Part shown: positions 59,408 through 64,000 of the stretch, piece by piece
How the letters are laid out: every line of letters starts with the position of its first letter
How positions within the stretch are numbered: the first letter of the stretch is position 1
DNA from: Dryomyza anilis
Taxonomy: Eukaryota; Arthropoda; Insecta; Diptera; Dryomyzidae
Reading direction: 5' to 3'
Assembly (NCBI GenBank): GCA_951804985.1
Contig: OX638133.1
Location: 72,360,367-72,424,366, forward strand
Length of the DNA stretch: 64,000 nucleotides
Notes under the pieces: model-generated
What the model was told of the DNA's origin: nothing
Databases searched by the model: none
Seen by the model: only the letters and a program-made list of their open reading frames with translations
Translations under genes and position numbers: made by a program

Positions 59408-60238
59408 GTTGGGAAAGTTAGGTCACATGGGTAAGTTCGGTCACATGGGGCGGATTTTTATAGTCGGTCGGGCCCGACTATGGAATACCCTACACCTTTG
59501 GTGGGGATATTAATGTGGGATATTTAATTGCATACCTTAATTTTAAAGTTTTTAATTATGCTGAACCTCCCCACCCTCAGAATATTATTCATGTATCAGA
59601 AATTTACGTCTTATATCCCCATAAATTAAAAAAAACTAAAAAAAAAAAAAATAAAAAATAAAATTGGGCTGACCACGCCTATATTTAAAATTTTGAAAGG
59701 CTAATAATTCATAGATTTGATTTTAATAATTTACGGATCAAATTTTCACTATGAAAACCCGGGAAATAATGAAAAAAAAAAAAGTGGGCGGATCACGCCC
59801 ATTTTTAGACCACATATTTTTAGGTGAATTATAACAATATGTTTCAAATTTTATACCTATATCTTGAATACTTTTCGAGTTATTAGTTCCTAAAGAGTTA
59901 TATAAAAGTGACTTGTATGGGAGGTGGGCGTGTCCGTTGACCGATTTGGCTCATTTTAAAACTCAGTTCCTACTTTTGGCTAAAATATATTGAGACGAAA
60001 TTTCATCGCATTCTGATCAGTATTTCTCAAGTTATTCTGTATTCGGACAGCAAGACAGCAAGACAGCAAGACAGCAAGACGGACAGACAGACAGACAGAC
60101 GGACATGGCTAAACGGACTCGGGTAGTGATGCTGATCAAGAATATATATACTTTTCCATACCGGACACGCCTCCTAAGGGGCGTTACAATATATGCACAA
60201 AGTTAATATACCCTGTACCTCATAGGTGTAGGCTATAA
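59408..60238 (+). mobile_element. DINE-1-like repeat, full copy E
   Basis: The best-preserved copy: 'gttgggaaagttaggtcaca', inverted 'tagtcggtcgggcccgacta', the same body as copy A, an AGACAGCA tract followed by GACAGACA (60050-60103), and the end '..cataggtgtaggctata'. It abuts the orphan P450 promoter segment at 60243. Confidence 0.85.
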
Positions 60239-60242
60239 TAAA

Positions 60243-60572
60243 TTTAAAGCGAACGCGCTTACTTTGCAGTCGGACTTGTTGTCAATAACTGATTCGTTTT
60301 CTGTTTTAGTTATTGTTAATAGTAGTGACGTCATAAACAAGAACATTTTGAAATACACACAACACAGGTTTTGGTTAAGATACTAACCGGTTATGTACAA
60401 AAATTAAAAATTTAAATATAACAACGTAACTTATATGTTGCAGTGAGATAAGATTGCAAAAAATTGTGAAATTTAACATATTATGTTCACCGATATAATA
60501 AGGCAATACACAGATAAAATGCATGAATTACAATCAATTGCCAAAGTGGCCGGCAACCCTTATTATCTACAC
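60243..60572 (-). promoter_or_regulatory. Orphan copy of the P450 gene 3/4 promoter
   Basis: Matches 55998-56405 step for step: 'aaagcgaacgcgcttact', 'gcagtcggacttgttgtcaa', TGACGTCA (60326-60333), 'caagaacattttgaaataca', 'accgatataataaggcaata'. Where the P450 start codon should be (below 60243 on the minus strand) the DINE-like copy E begins instead. No P450 coding sequence is attached. Confidence 0.85.
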
Positions 60573-60574
60573 AC

Positions 60575-61066
60575 TAGAGATGGGCGCGAAAAAAGCAAGG
60601 GAAACGTGAAAAATAATACCGGAACCGTTTAGATTTTTGAAGCGAGAATCGTTATTAACGAGAATCGTTACCGCTATTTTAAAAAAATTTGGAACCGGAA
60701 CAGATATAATAGTCCTTGTCAGAGAACGCAAAGAACCGGAGCCGTTATTAAAAATGTATGGAAACGAATTCAAAACCCATTTAATTTGTTGGTTGAAACC
60801 GGAATCGGAACCACAAATTTATTCTTCTTAATCCACGAGTAAAACTAAAACATCAGATTTTGGAGAAAAGGTTAAAATACCACGAAATTTTTATTTTCTG
60901 AAGCTGGAAGTAAGGGTTTTTTTAAATTGGGGTAGAAACTACAAAAAAAAACTTTAATGGGCGCGTGCCTGATTTTGTAGGCACGGACACGCACGGAGAT
61001 TTGCACGCACGAACTCAGATTTTCGGGCGTGACACGAAAAAAGCACAGCACGCACTCATCTCTAGT
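60575..61066. mobile_element. Insertion with TAGAGATG ends
   Basis: 'tagagatgggcgcg' opens and 'actcatctcta' closes it. It is rich in 'ggaaccgg' and 'cgagaatcgtta' words on one side and 'gcacgcac' words on the other. hAT-like ends, but no 8-bp duplication; about 25 bases of the neighbouring MITE are missing at the junction. Confidence 0.6.
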
Positions 61067-61290
61067 TGGAAGAATAAAAATGTTAGTTGTACCAACTAAC
61101 TTCATTCGGTTATACTATACACATGCAATTTTAGTCTATACACACTCTTAATGGTTCTACATCGGTACTAAATTGTTCTAAAACAGTTCGAAATTGGTTG
61201 CAGAAAAACGACTCTTTTTATTTTGACAATAACAACTGCCTAAGCGGTTGAGAGAACCGAATAAGTTGGTTAGCAAATCTCTATTATGTG
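61067..61290 (+). mobile_element. CACACAGAA MITE remnant next to the orphan promoter
   Basis: Lacks its left end and an internal part ('ggttaaatcgaatgg' onward), but keeps 'ttggaagaat', 'ccaactaacttcattcggtt' and the right end 'ctctattatgtgtgta'. It has the same relative position as behind the promoters of genes 3 and 4. Confidence 0.8.
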
Positions 61291-61712
61291 TGTACATCAA
61301 TCATTGTTTCGATTCTGTTTAAATTAAAAATCACATCTCATTTCAATAATATTATCCTAATGAGTATTAAATTCCACTATTACTATTAATTTATTAATCA
61401 ACTTAATGTGTATTTTTAAAAGATTTATAATTAAACAGTACCCATACCAGAATGATTTGTACACCGACTTTTTTTTTATAAAACCAGGACACAGGTGTCC
61501 GTATTAATATCGTTGTTTTGCCAGAATCACGTAAAAAATAATTCTAGACCATGATCGGAAACGGATAATTACATTTTTCTGTCATTACCTTATTAGTTAT
61601 AAAATCAACATTATCAAGTCATGATCATATCTACCCTATTGGGTAAAAAAAATAATTTGGTGTTTTAAATGTTATCATATATATTTACATTATAAAAGCC
61701 ACAAATATTAAT

Positions 61713-63273
61713 TTATATACGTTCCACGTTTAAATGAATACCACCCTCAGCCGCCATAATGCCGTTATTTTTATCTAATTTAATAGGTTGAACCGTTTCA
61801 GTGCAGACACTAAACCGGAAGTTGCGCAAGAGCAAAGTCAGTCCCACAAATGTTTGCATTAGACCAAAACGCATGCCAATACAATTTCGAGGACCATCAC
61901 CAAAGGGTATATATGCTGCCGAATGGCGCTGCTGCATCTGCTCCGGCGTAAAACGTAGTGGATCGAATATCGTGGGATTGGGATAGTGTTCGGGATCATT
62001 GTGAATAGCCTCTACGGCTATTAAGGTCATAAGATTTTTTGGTATTACGAAATTCTGATTCATGGTACGATAGTCTGCATTAGATTTACGCATTAACGTG
62101 GACACAACAGGGTATTTGCGTAATGTTTCTAGAAAATAAAGAGAAACAAAGATTGAAAATAGTGTTGAAAATATTAGCTCTGCGATTTATCATACCTTTG
62201 ATAACCATATCCATGTAGGGCATTTGTTTCATACAATCATAATCGAATTGTTCGTTATGCTGCTCCATAATCGTGTCCACCTCCTGACGTAAAGTCTCCT
62301 GAATTTCCGGATTCACAGCCAATTCGTAGAGTGCAAATGACATGGTGGCCGACGAAGTCTCAAAGCCAGCCAAAAAGAAGACAAACGTTTGCGCAGCAAT
62401 TTCCTCCACCGTCAAACCATTTAACTCATCCTGCCGCTTCATCTCCAGCAGCAGATCCATGAAGTCATTGCGACGCACATTGTGCTGCTCCCGGTATTCG
62501 ACCGTTTCACGCACCACACGCATGAAGAATTCGTGTATGTCCTGCCGTACAATGCGCATGCCAAGGCAACGTGACAAACGCGGAAAAATCATTATCAGTC
62601 CTTCGACTAACTGATTGTGTCGATGGGCTTTAGAAATCAATCTGCCGTGGCGTCTGAATTCTGCATCCGGATCTCTGAGACTATTGCAATCGATGCCAAA
62701 GGCACAAGTGCCAATCACATCGGTTGTATAACGTGCACATAAATCATTGATCTCTATGGTTGACTGTTCTTTAACCATATCGCCAAAGACACGCACGAAT
62801 TCCACGCCCACTTGCGCAACCGTCGGCAACATGAAACGCATGCGTCCCGATGTAAATGTGGGCGATAGCTTCTGACGCATGTGACGCCACTTGGAACCAT
62901 CGAGTGAAAACAAATGTCCCGTCAGTGGATCGCTTTTCTCGTTGTAGTACATGCCACGATCAGAAAACTTACTAAAATCACGCACCAGCACCGATTTGAT
63001 TAAATCTAAATCGGTCAGCAAAACCGTTGGACTAAAAAAGAAGTGTATTCCGGCAAATGGGCCACAATCTTTAAACTTGTGATAGATTTTACTTAAAACT
63101 GTTTCGATATTTTCTTCGCCTTGAACAAATGCCTTCACCGAACCATATAACGGATGTGGTTTATTATGTGGTATTCCACGTTGCAGCCAGTAGAGTCGCT
63201 GGCTACGCAAATAGTACAGCACATAGGTCAGCAATGCGAAAACAAGTCCAATTGTTGTCCAGAATATGATCAT
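61713..63273 (-). CDS. Cytochrome P450, CYP6-type, gene 5 (two exons)
   Basis: Predicted ER monooxygenase, 497 residues, the sister of gene 2. Exon 1 is 63273-62196, exon 2 is 62128-61713, with a 67-bp GT-AG intron (phase 1, Glu of 'ETLR' 360-363). The anchor starts 'MIIFWTTIGLVFALLTYVLY'. Then 'WRHMRQK', I-helix 'AGFETS', 'PLRF' like gene 2 rather than PERF, and 'FGDGPRNCIG' with axial Cys442. It differs from gene 2 in the segment after the anchor ('VKAFVQGEENIETVLSKIYH') and has the standard Ala in the I-helix. Upstream on the minus strand 'ctcagtaaac' about 35-45 bases before the ATG may be the initiator, with a similar 'cacagtaaac' before gene 2. No AATAAA is evident downstream. Confidence 0.95.
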
Positions 63274-63600
63274 GATGGAAGACTCTGTTGTTTGAGCAGT
63301 TGACGAATTTAATGTTGTTTACTGAGAGTTAAAATTAATACTAAACGTTGAAATTATTTGTTCACTTTTAGTTCGGAAAGCTCTTTTTATTTGTATGTTT
63401 GTTATATTACCATGATTGCGAAATAACAATTCGAAAAGCTTTGCGTAAGATTAACAATCACAGAATGATTAGATATCTAAGCTTTCCATAAACTATACAG
63501 ACGATATTTTCAAAGTCAATGTCGGAAAGAGTTAGTTTGGAGGGTTATAATAAATTGTTTAATACAAATAATTGTATATGTATACTTTTTTGAGTACAAC
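63274..63600 (-). promoter_or_regulatory. Upstream region of P450 gene 5
   Basis: Apart from the initiator-like CAGTAAAC, no TATA box at the right distance and no recognised xenobiotic response element. It does not resemble the promoters of genes 3 and 4. Confidence 0.35.
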
Positions 63601-63601
63601 G

Positions 63602-64000
63602 AGTGGGGAAAGTTAAGTCACATGGGCGTAATTTAAAATCGGTCGGGCCCGAATATGGAATACCTGCACTTGGGTGGGGATATTAATGTAGGATATTTAA
63701 TTGAATACCTAACTTTTAAAGTTCTGAATTATGCTGAATACCCTCATTAGAATATTAATCACACATCCGAAAGGGATATAAGACATCCCTTTATTCCGAA
63801 AAATGCATATCAAAGTAAAAAAACTAATAAAAACAAATGTAGAAATATAAAAGTGAGCGGACCACACCTATTTTTAAAACATATATGCAGATTTGTATGG
63901 TTAATATTTGTTAATAATTTGTTTTTTATAATTTACTGCTAAAATTTTCACTATAAAAAACCGGGAAATAATGTAAAAAAAAAAATTTTGGAACATTTTG
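63602..64000 (+). mobile_element. DINE-1-like repeat, copy F (cut by window end)
   Basis: Opens 'gtggggaaagttaagtcaca', with 'atcggtcgggcccgaatatg' and 'ggtggggatattaatgtagg', the left half of copy E with many differences, so an older copy. Confidence 0.75.

Overview
This looks like nuclear DNA of a higher fly, probably a calyptrate (house-fly or blow-fly type) with a large, repeat-rich genome. The evidence is short spliced genes with GT-AG introns, fly-type TATA/initiator spacing, a cluster of CYP6-type cytochrome P450 genes, a Relish-like NF-kB gene, and AT-rich intergenic DNA full of non-LTR retrotransposons, tRNA-derived SINEs, DINE-1-like elements and small DNA transposons. I cannot name the species.

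Layout. 0-8 kb holds repeats, including a retrotransposon with a clear 13-bp target duplication (1400-3640). P450 gene 1 (8088-9605, +) has a textbook core promoter and, unlike the others, no intron. 9.6-12.7 kb holds a minisatellite-bearing repeat and a reverse transcriptase scrap. A four-exon Relish-like gene lies on the minus strand at 12746-20645, its introns loaded with SINEs, a retrotransposon tail and a fold-back transposon. 20.6-23.9 kb is AT-rich. P450 gene 2 is at 23912-25463 (-). 25.6-34.6 kb holds DNA transposons, among them a 1.1-kb fold-back hAT-like element with an 8-bp target duplication. A broken P450 copy is at 34622-35062. A retrotransposon sits inside a minisatellite array at 35.3-40.1 kb. 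P450 genes 3 (43575-47240, -) and 4 (54258-55992, -) are close paralogues, separated by a multiply nested transposon stack (49156-51995). A P450 promoter-like segment without a gene lies at 60243-60572, then P450 gene 5 (61713-63273, -), and the window ends in another DINE-like copy.

Working together: the five intact P450s form a tandem array of microsomal monooxygenases of the type that handles plant and xenobiotic chemicals. They fall into three groups: gene 1; genes 2 and 5 plus the pseudogene; genes 3 and 4 plus the orphan promoter. The array has grown by tandem duplication and apparently been modified by gene conversion, intron loss and transposon insertion. The Relish-like gene is an unrelated immune regulator lying between two P450s. 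Several transposon insertions can be checked inside the window because an unfilled related copy of the target is also present.
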